Shown here: piece after piece, positions 1-8,945 of the stretch
How positions within the stretch are numbered: position 1 is the first letter of the stretch
Layout: each line of letters opens with the position of its first letter
NCBI GenBank assembly: GCA_029778615.1
Contig: JAKOPZ010000104.1
Span: 1 to 49,886, forward strand
Source: Chloroflexota bacterium
GTDB taxonomy: Bacteria; Chloroflexota; Anaerolineae; UBA4142; SHND01
Reading direction: 5' to 3'
DNA: 49,886 nucleotides
Notes under the pieces: model-generated
What the model saw: only the letters and a program-made list of their open reading frames with translations
Database searches by the model: none
What the model was told of the DNA's origin: nothing
Translations under genes and position numbers: made by a program

Positions 1-1
1 A

Positions 2-370
2 TGCCTGCTCTATTACACGGAGGTGACTCCAGATACCGGACCGTTTAGCTTTGTGATGGGCAGCAATCGCTTTACAACGAGCGCGATAGAATACGCGACA
101 CGCAAAGCCAACGACCTTTCGCGCCTCGACCGCTGCGACCCCGAAACGCGCGCACAATTTTGGGCGCTTCCCTCGTTCTTCCAACACAAGTCAGAGTTTG
201 GAAACGATTTAACCGACCCTACTCAAATGAACGCACTGCTCGCTAATGAGCGGCACTTTACTTCGGCGGAAGGCAACTTGATTTTCTTTGACAACAATGC
301 GGGTGTCCATCGCGGCGCGCTGATAAAATCGGGGCACCGCGTCATTGTGCAAATTCTTATCGGCGGGTGA
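2..370 (+). CDS. Phytanoyl-CoA dioxygenase (PhyH) family protein, C-terminal part
   Basis: The frame is open to the left edge, so the start lies outside the window. The visible part of about 122 residues begins with a strand reading YYTEVTPDTGPFSFVMGSNR, typical of the core of PhyH-type Fe(II)/2-oxoglutarate dioxygenases. It ends in VHRGALIKSGHRVIVQI, where the first His would be the distal iron ligand and the final Arg would bind 2-oxoglutarate. The HxD iron pair would lie upstream and cannot be seen. The stop overlaps the next start (GTGA), so it is co-translated with the phosphatase gene. Relatives in polysaccharide clusters are thought to hydroxylate or otherwise oxidise sugar or lipid intermediates. 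The substrate here is unknown. Confidence 0.75.
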   Translation, partial: CLLYYTEVTPDTGPFSFVMGSNRFTTSAIEYATRKANDLSRLDRCDPETRAQFWALPSFFQHKSEFGNDLTDPTQMNALLANERHFTSAEGNLIFFDNNAGVHRGALIKSGHRVIVQILIGG

Positions 371-888
371 ATTCTTTGTTTTCCGATGAGCTGGCACAAT
401 TGGCGCGCGGCATTCGACTCGTCGTTTTTGATTTCGACGGTGTTTTTACCGACAACGCGGTGTATGTGTTTCAAGACGGACGCGAAGTCGTGCGCTGTTA
501 TCGCGGCGACGGCATCGGACTGCGGGCATTAGAGCGCGTGGGCTTGACGCCCCTGATTCTGTCAACCGAAGTGAACCCGGTCGTACGCGCACGCGCAGAA
601 AAATTGCGCGTGCGCTGTGTTCACGGCGTCGATGACAAATTGCGCGCGCTGCAAAACATCGCGGCGGAAATGGACGTGCCGCTCGCGCAGTGCGCGTATG
701 TGGGAAATGACGTGAATGATGCGGACTGTCTGCGCGCGGTCGGTTTCCCTATCGTCGTACAAGACGCGCATCCCGACGTAATTCCGTTGGCGCGCTACCA
801 AACGAAAACGCGCGGCGGGTACGGCGCCGTGCGCGAGGTTTGCGATATGTTTGTCGAAATCCTCAAGTCGGGAAAACGTTTTTCATGA
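367..888 (+). CDS. KdsC-type HAD phosphatase (ulosonate-phosphate phosphatase-like)
   Basis: This is a 173-residue single-domain HAD phosphatase, the usual size for KdsC and the C-terminal domain of NeuA fusions. Visible motifs are DFDGVFTD with the nucleophile/acid pair D22 and D24, a Ser in LST near residue 66, Lys91 in the DDK segment, and GNDVNDAD near residues 113-120 with the metal-binding acids. No cap domain is present, as expected for the tetrameric KdsC class. Known members dephosphorylate Kdo-8-phosphate or N-acylneuraminate-9-phosphate just before CMP activation. The CMP-sugar synthetase at 5327 is the natural partner. The start GTG overlaps the previous stop by 4 bases, and the stop overlaps the next ATG. 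The exact sugar cannot be read from the sequence. Confidence 0.85.
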   Translation: MNSLFSDELAQLARGIRLVVFDFDGVFTDNAVYVFQDGREVVRCYRGDGIGLRALERVGLTPLILSTEVNPVVRARAEKLRVRCVHGVDDKLRALQNIAAEMDVPLAQCAYVGNDVNDADCLRAVGFPIVVQDAHPDVIPLARYQTKTRGGYGAVREVCDMFVEILKSGKRFS

Positions 889-1706
889 ACGCGCGGGATT
901 TGTTTGACGTGCGCGAGCGCGTCGTCGTCGTCACAGGGGGACTGGGACAGCTCGGACGCCAATTCACATTGGCGCTGGTGGAGCGCGGCGCACGCGTCGC
1001 CGTCCTCGACCTTATCCCCAATCCTTCGCGCGTAGCCGGACGCTTTGGTGAACACGCGGGCAATGAGAATTTGTTTTTTGTGAACACAGACGTTACGCAG
1101 CGCGAGTCCGTACAACACGCGCTCGACGAGATTACCGCACATTGGAGTACTCCATTTGGGCTTGTGAACAATGCGGCGTTGGATTCACCACCCGATGCGC
1201 CTGCGTCCGAGAATGGTCCGTTTGAATCCTATCCCGACGCGTCGTGGGACAAAGTGATGGATGTAAATGTCAAAGGCGTCTTTCACTGTTGCCAAGTTTT
1301 TGGTGGCGCCATGACGGAAGCGGGGCGCGGTTCAATCATCAATATCTGTTCCATCTACGGTTTGGTCTCACCAGATCAGCGGTTGTACGAATACCGCCGC
1401 CGCGACGGCACAACCTTTTTCAAGCCCGTCGCTTATTCGGTTTCCAAATCCGCGCTCTTGAATTTGACGCGCTATCTCGCGACGTATTGGGCGCCGCAGA
1501 ATGTGCGCGTGAACACCTTGACCTTCGCGGGCGTATTCAATTCGCAAGACGCGGAATTTTTGAAAAACTATACCGCAAAGGTCCCGCTCGGGCGAATGGC
1601 GCGCGAAGATGAATACAACGGCGCGGTAATTTTTTTAATCTCGGATGCATCGTCGTACATGACTGGTTCCAATCTTGTGATGGATGGCGGTTTTACGGCA
1701 TGGTAA
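885..1706 (+). CDS. Short-chain dehydrogenase/reductase (SDR)
   Basis: This is a 273-residue classical SDR. It has the dinucleotide-binding VTGGLGQLG motif near residues 13-21, the structural NNA motif (LVNNAALD), a catalytic Ser at about 156 (ICSIYG) and the YxxxK pair Y184/K188 (YSVSKSAL). It ends with the usual SSYMTGSNLVMDGGF substrate-loop and C-terminal segment. The ATG at 885 is chosen over an earlier in-frame start because it overlaps the phosphatase stop (ATGA) and begins just before the Rossmann fold. Similar SDRs sit beside CMP-sugar genes in environmental polysaccharide clusters, where they probably oxidise or reduce a sugar hydroxyl. An alternative is a FabG-like housekeeping reductase, which the neighbourhood makes less likely. 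Confidence 0.85.
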   Translation: MNARDLFDVRERVVVVTGGLGQLGRQFTLALVERGARVAVLDLIPNPSRVAGRFGEHAGNENLFFVNTDVTQRESVQHALDEITAHWSTPFGLVNNAALDSPPDAPASENGPFESYPDASWDKVMDVNVKGVFHCCQVFGGAMTEAGRGSIINICSIYGLVSPDQRLYEYRRRDGTTFFKPVAYSVSKSALLNLTRYLATYWAPQNVRVNTLTFAGVFNSQDAEFLKNYTAKVPLGRMAREDEYNGAVIFLISDASSYMTGSNLVMDGGFTAW

Positions 1707-3184
1707 ATTCATTGATGGAAAATCTCATTCCCGAATTCATCCCCAATTGGATTGACGGCGCGCAAGTGACCGCACGCGCCAACCAACAATTTGAAAAAAT
1801 AAATCCACATGATGGACATGTACTGACACGCGTCGCGCGCTCGCGCGCCGCAGATATTGACGACGCGGTGACCGCTGCACAGCGCGCACACCGCGCGTGG
1901 GCGGATGTTCCACCTGTGCGGCGCGGCATGATGCTCCACGATGTCACGATGGCGCTGAAACAAAATCGCGAAACGATGGCGCGCATCGTGGCATTGGAGA
2001 CGGGCAAGTCATACAAACTCGCGTTGGGCGAAACGGACGGCGCGATTGAACTCGGAATTTTTTATGCGAGCGAAGGACAGCGCTTGTATGGTCGAACGAC
2101 GACGAGCGGCGCGCCGAACCGGTACGCAATGACCGTACGCCAGCCGTTGGGCATTGCGGGTCTCATTATTGCGGCGAATACGCCCATCGCGAACACGGCA
2201 TGGAAAGTGTATCCCGCGCTTGTTTGCGGCAACGCGGCGATTTTGAAAGCGGCAGAAGACACGCCCGCGACCTCGTGGTATTTCGGCAAACTCGCGCACG
2301 AAGCAGGTTTGCCGCCCGGAGTGCTAAATATCGTTCACGGTTACGGCGAAGAGGCGGGCGCGCCGCTCGTCGCGCATCCGAACGTGGATGTCATCAGTTT
2401 CACGGGTTCGACCGTGGTTGGCAAATTCATTGCGCGCACGGCGGGCGAACGTCTTGCGCGCGTGTCGCTCGAACTTGGCGGCAAGAACGCGCTCGTCGTT
2501 TGCGATGACGCGGATTTGGAAAACGCCGCCAAGTGGGTCGTGCTTTCCGCATTCAGCAATGCGGGACAGCGCTGCGCGTCTGCCACGCGTGTCATCGTGT
2601 TCGACGCGGTGTATGACAAGTTTTGTGAAATGCTCATCACGCGCGCAAACACCTTGCGCGTGGGTCCGAGCGACGACGATGATTTTGGACCGGTGATTAA
2701 CGCGACCCAATTGGATTGTATGGAAGACACTGTTGCGCGTGCGCGCGAACATGGCGCGCGTATTTTGTGCGGCGGCGCGCGGCTCCGGGACGACGCGCAT
2801 CGTGACGGCTTTTACATGTCACCGACAATTCTCGACAACGTGGACGCGCGCGCGGAAATTTCGACGACAGAATTATTTGGACCCATCACGTGTTTATATC
2901 GCGTCAAAAATTTTCAAGAGGCGTTGACGCTCGCGAACGATTCGCCGTACGGACTGACCGCCAGCATTCATACGCGGAATGTACATCGCGCGATGCAGTT
3001 TGTCCAAAAAGTCCAAGTCGGTGTCGTTACGGTAAACGCGGGAACGTACGGCAGTGAACCCCACATGCCGTTTGGCGGCGTCAAGCAGTCGGGCAACGGT
3101 TCGCGCGAACCAGGCACCGAAGCGTTGGACATTTATTCGAATTTGAAAGATGTCTATTTCCAACTCGACCCAAATTCGCTCTAG
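1700..3184 (+). CDS. NAD(P)-dependent aldehyde dehydrogenase
   Basis: A full-length ALDH superfamily enzyme of 494 residues. The catalytic Cys292 lies in NAGQRCASATR and the general base Glu258 in LELGGKN. The nucleotide-binding FTGSTVVG, the EELFGP-like TELFGP segment and a C-terminal MPFGGVKQSGNGSREPG are also present. It oxidises an aldehyde to a carboxylate. In this cassette that could create an acidic sugar or clear an aldehyde intermediate. The ATG at 1700 overlaps the SDR stop by 7 bases. A second in-frame ATG at 1715 is an equally possible start. ALDHs linked to a KdsC phosphatase, a transketolase and a CMP-sugar synthetase are unusual for standard sialic acid routes. Family assignment is firm and substrate is unknown. 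Confidence 0.9.
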   Translation: MVNSLMENLIPEFIPNWIDGAQVTARANQQFEKINPHDGHVLTRVARSRAADIDDAVTAAQRAHRAWADVPPVRRGMMLHDVTMALKQNRETMARIVALETGKSYKLALGETDGAIELGIFYASEGQRLYGRTTTSGAPNRYAMTVRQPLGIAGLIIAANTPIANTAWKVYPALVCGNAAILKAAEDTPATSWYFGKLAHEAGLPPGVLNIVHGYGEEAGAPLVAHPNVDVISFTGSTVVGKFIARTAGERLARVSLELGGKNALVVCDDADLENAAKWVVLSAFSNAGQRCASATRVIVFDAVYDKFCEMLITRANTLRVGPSDDDDFGPVINATQLDCMEDTVARAREHGARILCGGARLRDDAHRDGFYMSPTILDNVDARAEISTTELFGPITCLYRVKNFQEALTLANDSPYGLTASIHTRNVHRAMQFVQKVQVGVVTVNAGTYGSEPHMPFGGVKQSGNGSREPGTEALDIYSNLKDVYFQLDPNSL

Positions 3185-3208
3185 TGGGCGTGCATCTGTT
3201 CAGAGAAA

Positions 3209-5233
3209 ATGCTGCTTGAATCTCTTTTGACCATCGTCTTTTTTTTGCTTCTCACGCTGATTGGACTCGGACCCGCGCTGTGGTTTTTGCGAGGGCGCCC
3301 GGTGGGCTTGGCGTACGCGTTCGGCATGGCTCCCGCGCTTGGCACAGCGATTGTGGGATTGCTCGTATTTCCACTCGCTCGTTTTGTCGCGCCGGTCGAG
3401 AATTGGGCAGAGGGACTGCTGTTTGTTTTGAGTGCGGGCAGCATCCTGATAACTGTTCGTGTGTTCGACCTGTACAGGAAGCAGTTGTCAGAACTGGACA
3501 AAAAACGCGCGACGTTTGTGGTTGTTTTTGTTTTGTTGTGCGCTCTCGGCTTGCTTGCGCCGTTGGTCTTGCGCGGAATCCAGTACGCGATTTTTCGTTC
3601 CAATCCAAGCGACTCGCTTTTGTACATGTCGCTTGCGTCGTCCTTGCAGCAAGTTCCGTGGACAACTCTACTGCACGGCGCGGAATACTCGCAGCAAAAC
3701 CTAGAGGGGCTGCAAGCGCTCGCGCGCGTTTCTCCGACGTCACTATTTACCGCGCGCATGGTGGTGCTGCCTCTCGCTTTGAACAAACCTGCGTTCCTGG
3801 CGTGGCTCGCTTCGATTTCGAACGAGCCCGTGTACCGTCTTTTTTTGGCGCATCATATATTGGCAATCATGACGAGCGTGCCTCTATTGTTGGTCATGCA
3901 AGACCAGCTGCGCTTGCCCGCGCGCATTAAATTTCTGGGTGCGGCGGCAATCGTTCTCGGGTTCTGGATGTGGTTCACGCTCGAGTCGGACGCGGGCTAT
4001 GAAATCAGCGCGATGCCGCTTTTGTTTTTGTTTGTGTTGGCGTGGATGCGTTTGGAGCAAGAGCCGACACAGCTGTTTTCCAGAATGCGGCTATTGCTCG
4101 TTATTGCGGGCGCTGCCATCGTCACGTTTTATTTTCCGTACGTCGCCGTAATCGTCGTCGCGTTCGTGCTCTACTATGGATACACGGCGCTGCAACAGCG
4201 CACTCTACGCCCTGCGCTCTATCACGCGGCAACACTCGCGGGTATCCTGCTCGTGTTGTTGGTGACGGGTCAACTCGATTTCTACATTTATAACGTCGCG
4301 TATTTGGTGTTGAACCAGAACAACGGAATTGCAAATCCCAGCCCTGTTGCGAATGTCATTCGCCAAGGTAAATTTGCTGCCTTTTGGGGGCTCGGCGTCG
4401 GCGATAACTTGCCCCGTTCCGTAAATTTTCTCAGCCGCCCGGTGTCATGGCTTTTGCAGGCGTTTGGATTATTTTTGACCATCGCGTTTGGCGTTTCCGC
4501 GTGGATGCACTTGCGCTCCGCATCCAAGGCGCCGTCGCGGATTGTCTTTATGTTGTGCGCGAGCGGTATCCTCTTGGCGCTTTGGTTTATTTGGCGCAGC
4601 AACGTTCTGCTCAGCGGTCGGCTGTTTAGTTACACCTATCCCTATTTTGTGCTCGGCGTGCTGCTCATTCTCAACGCGCCGCTCACCGGCTGGTGGCAGC
4701 GCGCAATCACGCTGGGCGTCTCGCTTTGGCTCGTCAGCCAGATTGCGATGACCTTTTATCTGCCCTATGCTTTGAACCCGAATGCGAATTTTAGGAACGC
4801 GAGTGTGAGCAAACGGCATGAGTACGACCTTGCTGCAATTACGCGTGAACTGGATGCGCGTTCGCCGCAGCATTTGCTTGTCAACATTCCGCGCGAGAAC
4901 GATTGGCCCTTTGCGTATTATTGCATGTTGGTATTCAGCGCCTATCCTGCGCATTTTCAAAGCGGTATTGTGGTAGACAATAGTTTGACGCCGCGAAATT
5001 TTTGGCTCCCGACATCTGGCGAGCTGCCCGATTATGCCGTCGTCGCAAAGGATGTGGATTACTTTGGTCCCAAAGGATTGGGCGAACCAATTGCCGCGAC
5101 GAATGACCTTGTTCTCTATCGCATCACGACGGCGGATTCAAAACTGATACAGGCGCAAGAGGAGGCGATACAGTTGTCCGAGCAGCACAAACCTTTTTTC
5201 CACAGCGACGTGCAGCCACTTTGGCATCCTTGA
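3209..5233 (+). CDS. Polytopic membrane protein, GT-C-like, function unknown
   Basis: A 674-residue protein with roughly a dozen hydrophobic segments. The first begins at residue 3, and others follow at about 45-60, 105-125 and in pairs through residue 520. A soluble C-terminal part of about 150 residues comes after the last membrane span. This layout, with large lumenal loops and a soluble tail, resembles GT-C glycosyltransferases or related membrane glycan enzymes, but I see no convincing catalytic acid motif. The N-terminal segment GLGPALWFLRGRPVGLAYAFGMAPALGTAIVG is typical of uncharacterised Chloroflexota membrane proteins. It sits between the aldehyde dehydrogenase and the CMP-sugar synthetase genes, so a role in the same glycan is likely. 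The start ATG has only a weak ribosome site. Confidence 0.6.
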   Translation: MLLESLLTIVFFLLLTLIGLGPALWFLRGRPVGLAYAFGMAPALGTAIVGLLVFPLARFVAPVENWAEGLLFVLSAGSILITVRVFDLYRKQLSELDKKRATFVVVFVLLCALGLLAPLVLRGIQYAIFRSNPSDSLLYMSLASSLQQVPWTTLLHGAEYSQQNLEGLQALARVSPTSLFTARMVVLPLALNKPAFLAWLASISNEPVYRLFLAHHILAIMTSVPLLLVMQDQLRLPARIKFLGAAAIVLGFWMWFTLESDAGYEISAMPLLFLFVLAWMRLEQEPTQLFSRMRLLLVIAGAAIVTFYFPYVAVIVVAFVLYYGYTALQQRTLRPALYHAATLAGILLVLLVTGQLDFYIYNVAYLVLNQNNGIANPSPVANVIRQGKFAAFWGLGVGDNLPRSVNFLSRPVSWLLQAFGLFLTIAFGVSAWMHLRSASKAPSRIVFMLCASGILLALWFIWRSNVLLSGRLFSYTYPYFVLGVLLILNAPLTGWWQRAITLGVSLWLVSQIAMTFYLPYALNPNANFRNASVSKRHEYDLAAITRELDARSPQHLLVNIPRENDWPFAYYCMLVFSAYPAHFQSGIVVDNSLTPRNFWLPTSGELPDYAVVAKDVDYFGPKGLGEPIAATNDLVLYRITTADSKLIQAQEEAIQLSEQHKPFFHSDVQPLWHP

Positions 5234-5326
5234 ACAGGAGCGGAATACGAGATTCGTCGTGACGACAAGTTTGGGATTTCTCTATGCGCGCCGCGCGTGC
5301 AAGTGGAAAGGCGGCGGGTGAGCGCA

Positions 5327-6085
5327 ATGGCGCAGCCGTCCGTTGTGGCATTGATTCCCGCGCGTTCGGGGTCAAAACGCGTGCCTCACAAAAACATTCG
5401 CGCGTTGGCAGGACATCCTTTGCTCGCGTACACGATTTGCGCCGCGCGTGACAGCGGAATTTTTCAGGCGGTCATCGTCTCCACCGATTCCGACGAATAT
5501 GCCGCGCTCGCCCAGCAGTACGGCGCACAGGTGCCGTTTTTGCGCCCCCCCGAATTGGCGGGCGATGTCTCACCCGACATCGAGTGGGTTGAATTCACAC
5601 TGAAACGATTGAAAGAACAGGGACAGCATTTCGACTGCTTTAGCATCCTACGTCCGACAAGTCCATTTCGACAACCCGAAACCATTCAGCGCGCGTGGCG
5701 CGAATTTTTGAGTGAACGCGGTGTGGACTCACTGCGCGCGGTGGAAAAAGCAAAACAGCATCCAGGCAAGATGTGGGTTGTGCGCGGCAAGCGCATGATG
5801 CCGCTGCTCCCCTTGTCGCCGACCGAGCAGCCGTGGCACAGCAGCCAATACCAAGCGCTGCCCGAAGTGTATGTGCAAAACGCGAGTTTGGAGATTGCAT
5901 GGACGCGCGTCGTACTGGAGGAACGTACCATCGCGGGAAACACGGTGATGCCTTTTTTTACAGATGGCTACGAAGGGTTGGACGTGAACCAAGAACAAGA
6001 TTGGTGGTATGCCGAAACGCTCGTGCAGCGCGGGCTCGCAGTGCTGCCGAAAATTACGCGGCACGGGGAGCGTGTAGACTCATGA
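5327..6085 (+). CDS. CMP-ulosonate synthetase (acylneuraminate cytidylyltransferase family)
   Basis: A 252-residue nucleotidyltransferase with the family signature IPARSGSKRVPHKNIRALAG at its N terminus, which is the CTP-binding loop with its Arg and Lys. It also has LRPTSPFR near residue 110, which contacts the sugar. It would couple CTP with an eight- or nine-carbon keto-acid sugar to give CMP-sugar. The ATG at 5327 is preferred over a GTG at 5297, because the family starts a few residues before the IPARSGSKR loop. Its partner phosphatase is at 367. The stop overlaps the next gene by 4 bases. A run of seven C lies in the gene at 5555-5561. The sugar could be a nonulosonate, Kdo or a novel relative. 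Confidence 0.9.
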   Translation: MAQPSVVALIPARSGSKRVPHKNIRALAGHPLLAYTICAARDSGIFQAVIVSTDSDEYAALAQQYGAQVPFLRPPELAGDVSPDIEWVEFTLKRLKEQGQHFDCFSILRPTSPFRQPETIQRAWREFLSERGVDSLRAVEKAKQHPGKMWVVRGKRMMPLLPLSPTEQPWHSSQYQALPEVYVQNASLEIAWTRVVLEERTIAGNTVMPFFTDGYEGLDVNQEQDWWYAETLVQRGLAVLPKITRHGERVDS

Positions 6086-6912
6086 ATCCGCCCGCTGCAT
6101 ACCAGACAATTATTTTTACGCACATTCCCAAAGTCGCGGGCATGACGGTGCGGCAGATTGTGCAGTTTCAATATCCGCCGGAACAAGTTTTTACAATTTT
6201 CGCTTACACGGATGAGTCTTTGCAAACTTTTGTGGGTCTGTCTGAAATTCAAAAACAAAGATTGCGAGCAGTTCAAGGACATATCGGCTTTGGGGTTCAT
6301 GATTATCTGGGGCAGCCCGCCACCTATTTTACGCTGCTGCGCGACCCAGTAGAACGCGCCATCTCGTACTATTATTTTATCCGCCGCCATCACCAACACT
6401 CCAAACACAAACTATTGGTAGAAGGAAACATTGGGCTGCGCGAATACGTCGAGCGCGAAATTTCAGCCGTAGGGACAGACAATGAACAAACGCGCTTTTT
6501 GGGCGGCGGCTTGAACTGCGGCGAAGATATTCCGTATGGACAAGTCACGCGCCAAGTTTTGGAAAATGCGAAAACGAATTTGAAAAGGCATTATTCCGTC
6601 GTCGGCTTGACCGAAAAATTTGGCAAGACATTGCTGCTGCTGCAGCGCACGTATGGATGGCGAATTCCGCTGTCTCACAACCAAAACGTCGGAACCAATC
6701 GCCCATCTTTACATGAAATTGATTCCGAAACACTCGCGCTGCTGCGCCAGTGCAATCAACTCGACTATGAGTTATATGCGTTTGCTCAAGATTTATTTGA
6801 GCAGCAGGTTGCCGCGCGCGTGCCAAATATCAATCTGGCGTTGTTTCAGTATCAACTGAAAAACCGCGCGAGAACTTGGAAGCGGTCGCTGAACGGTTGG
6901 CGTGTGCGCTAG
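6082..6912 (+). CDS. Sulfotransferase family protein
   Basis: A 276-residue protein of the sulfotransferase family 2 type (heparan 2-O-sulfotransferase-like). The N-terminal FTHIPKVAGMTVRQIV is the 5'-phosphosulfate loop. LLRDPVERAISYYYFI near residue 90 is the 3'-phosphate-binding motif with canonical RDP. It would transfer sulfate from PAPS to a sugar hydroxyl in the cytoplasm. The ATG at 6082 overlaps the CMP-sugar synthetase stop (ATGA), so an upstream in-frame extension is rejected. No PAPS synthesis genes are visible, so PAPS must come from elsewhere in the genome. Its placement suggests that the acidic sugar or the glycan bearing it is sulfated. Confidence 0.8.
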   Translation: MNPPAAYQTIIFTHIPKVAGMTVRQIVQFQYPPEQVFTIFAYTDESLQTFVGLSEIQKQRLRAVQGHIGFGVHDYLGQPATYFTLLRDPVERAISYYYFIRRHHQHSKHKLLVEGNIGLREYVEREISAVGTDNEQTRFLGGGLNCGEDIPYGQVTRQVLENAKTNLKRHYSVVGLTEKFGKTLLLLQRTYGWRIPLSHNQNVGTNRPSLHEIDSETLALLRQCNQLDYELYAFAQDLFEQQVAARVPNINLALFQYQLKNRARTWKRSLNGWRVR

Positions 6913-6950
6913 ATAAAATCTGCTTGTCTCTCAATGGGAAATTAATCTGT

Positions 6951-8945
6951 ATGCCCGACATTTACCTTATTCCTCAAATCGAATTTACACGCGTCGAGTC
7001 CGCCGCCCTTGACCGCTTTCAACGCGTGCCGCTGCTCGCGAACATGGCGCGCGCCAATGCGTTGGCAATGGTCAAGCGCGCGGGTTCTGGGCATCTCGGC
7101 TCGAGTTTTAGCGCGATGGACATTGTTACGTGGCTTTACTATGAAGAAATGAATCTCCGCGCGCTCGGCTGGGATAGTTCAAATCGCGATATTTATTTTT
7201 CATCCAAAGGACATGATGTGCCCGGGCTCTATGCGGTCTTGTACGCACTCGGCGTCATTCCCTACGACCGCTACATTCGCTTACGTCGTTTCGGCGGACT
7301 AGATGGGCATCCCGACGTTGGCGTCCCCGGGGTGGAAGCAAATTCGGGTTCGCTGGGCATGGGCATTTCAAAAGGCAAAGGGATGGCGTGGGCGAAACGC
7401 TGGCGCGGCAGCGACGGACGCGTGTTTGTTATGACTGGCGATGGGGAACTGCAAGAGGGGCAAAATTTCGAAGCGCTGCAGACGGCGGTTCAGCAGCAGC
7501 TGGGCAATTTGATTGTCATCGTAGACCATAACAAGGTTCAATCCGACAAACTCGTTTCGGAAATCATTGACCTCGGGGATTTAGAAAATAAATTTCGCGC
7601 GTTCGGCTGGCGCGTGGCGCGCATTGACGGACACAATGTCCGCGCGTTCGCGGAAACTCTGACCCAGCTGCGCGACCGCGAAGGACAACCTAAAATCATC
7701 ATCGCCGATACAGTAAAAGGCAAAGGTGTTTCGTTTATGGAACACCCGCGCGCGTTGCAAGACGCGAACGGCTTGTATCCGTTTCACGCGGGCGCGCCGA
7801 ATGATGAAACGTTCCAACGCGCGTACGATGAACTCATCGAAAAAATCAATTCCGCGCTCGATGCGTTCGACCTCGCACCGCTCTTGCTCAAACTCGTCCC
7901 GCCCGAACCGAGCGAAAGCAGCAAACCCATTATGCTGTTGGGCGAACCCGTGAGTCAAGCTGCCGCCGAAAAGATTCGGAGCGGCGTGTCGGATGAGTAC
8001 GTCGCTGTCGCCTACGGACAAGCGCTGGTCGAACTCGGTGCCAAGCATCCCGAACTCGTCGTTCTGGATGCCGACCTCGCTTCGGACTGTCGCCTGCGCG
8101 GCTTTGAGCAAGCGTTCCGCGAACGGTTCATCGAAAATGGGATTGCCGAGCAGGATATGGTTTCGATGGCGGGGGGGTTGGCGCGTCTGGGCATGTTGCC
8201 CGTCGTCAATTCGTTTGCCAGTTTTCTCGCCGCGCGCGCGAATGAACAAATCTACAACAACGCGGGCGAACAGACCAAAATCCTTTACGGCTTGCATTAC
8301 GCGGGTCTGATTCCTGCAGGTCCCGGCAAATCGCACCAAAGTATTCGCGACATTTCACTGCTCGCCGCGCTGCCCAACATGACGATTGTCCAACCGTGCA
8401 ATGCGGTGGAAACCAAATTGTTTGTAGAATATTGTGTTGAACGCGCGCAAGAAAACTGTGCGCTGCGCCTGGTGATTGGTCCTTCGCCGCGCAAGCTGCA
8501 ATTGCCTGCAAAGTATGAATTGCAAGTCGGCTGTGGGGTCGAATTGGCGGCGGGAACAGATGCCGTTCTCTTTGCGTATGGCCCCGTCATGCTTCACGAG
8601 GCACTGCTGGCGTCCGAGCTTTTGGGCGAACGCGGGTTCGCTTTGCGCGTGGTGAACATGCCGTGGTTAAATCGCTTTGACCGCGCGTGGCTCGCACGCA
8701 CCGTGTCTGACATGAACTATATTTTTGTTTTGGATGACCACTCGCCTATCGGAGGGTTGGGCGACCAATTGCAGAGCGCATTACTGGAGAGTATGCTCTG
8801 GAATGACAGGCGCCTCACAAAATTCGGTGTCGAAGGGTATCCTGCGTGCGGCACGCCGCAACAGGCGTTGCATTTTCATCAACTCGACGGCGCGTCCCTT
8901 GCCGCGCGCATTTTGCAGCGAGTCAAGCAGGGAAAGGTCAACTGA
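6951..8945 (+). CDS. Transketolase, full length (both domains fused)
   Basis: A 664-residue transketolase with both the TPP-binding and Pyr domains. Near the N terminus is AGSGHLGSSFSAMD with the substrate-phosphate His. The TPP/Mg motif starts at GDG (163-165) and ends at the Asn of VDHNKVQ (about 194). The catalytic Glu is at about 400 in ENGIAEQDM. It moves a two-carbon ketol unit between sugars. The ATG at 6951 is chosen because it does not overlap the sulfotransferase gene and precedes the conserved core by a normal distance. The stop shares a base with the next ATG (TGATG). In many polysaccharide clusters transketolase is split into two genes; here it is fused. Position inside a CMP-sugar cassette suggests a dedicated biosynthetic role rather than central metabolism. 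A run of seven G lies at 8171-8177. Confidence 0.88.
   Translation: MPDIYLIPQIEFTRVESAALDRFQRVPLLANMARANALAMVKRAGSGHLGSSFSAMDIVTWLYYEEMNLRALGWDSSNRDIYFSSKGHDVPGLYAVLYALGVIPYDRYIRLRRFGGLDGHPDVGVPGVEANSGSLGMGISKGKGMAWAKRWRGSDGRVFVMTGDGELQEGQNFEALQTAVQQQLGNLIVIVDHNKVQSDKLVSEIIDLGDLENKFRAFGWRVARIDGHNVRAFAETLTQLRDREGQPKIIIADTVKGKGVSFMEHPRALQDANGLYPFHAGAPNDETFQRAYDELIEKINSALDAFDLAPLLLKLVPPEPSESSKPIMLLGEPVSQAAAEKIRSGVSDEYVAVAYGQALVELGAKHPELVVLDADLASDCRLRGFEQAFRERFIENGIAEQDMVSMAGGLARLGMLPVVNSFASFLAARANEQIYNNAGEQTKILYGLHYAGLIPAGPGKSHQSIRDISLLAALPNMTIVQPCNAVETKLFVEYCVERAQENCALRLVIGPSPRKLQLPAKYELQVGCGVELAAGTDAVLFAYGPVMLHEALLASELLGERGFALRVVNMPWLNRFDRAWLARTVSDMNYIFVLDDHSPIGGLGDQLQSALLESMLWNDRRLTKFGVEGYPACGTPQQALHFHQLDGASLAARILQRVKQGKVN

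Noticed and set aside
5555-5561. Run of seven C in the CMP-sugar synthetase gene as a slippage site
   Set aside because: Too short to argue for phase variation, and it is explained by Pro-Pro codons.
8171-8177. Run of seven G in the transketolase gene as a slippage site
   Set aside because: Shorter than the ten-G tracts and explained by Ala-Gly-Gly codons in a conserved motif.
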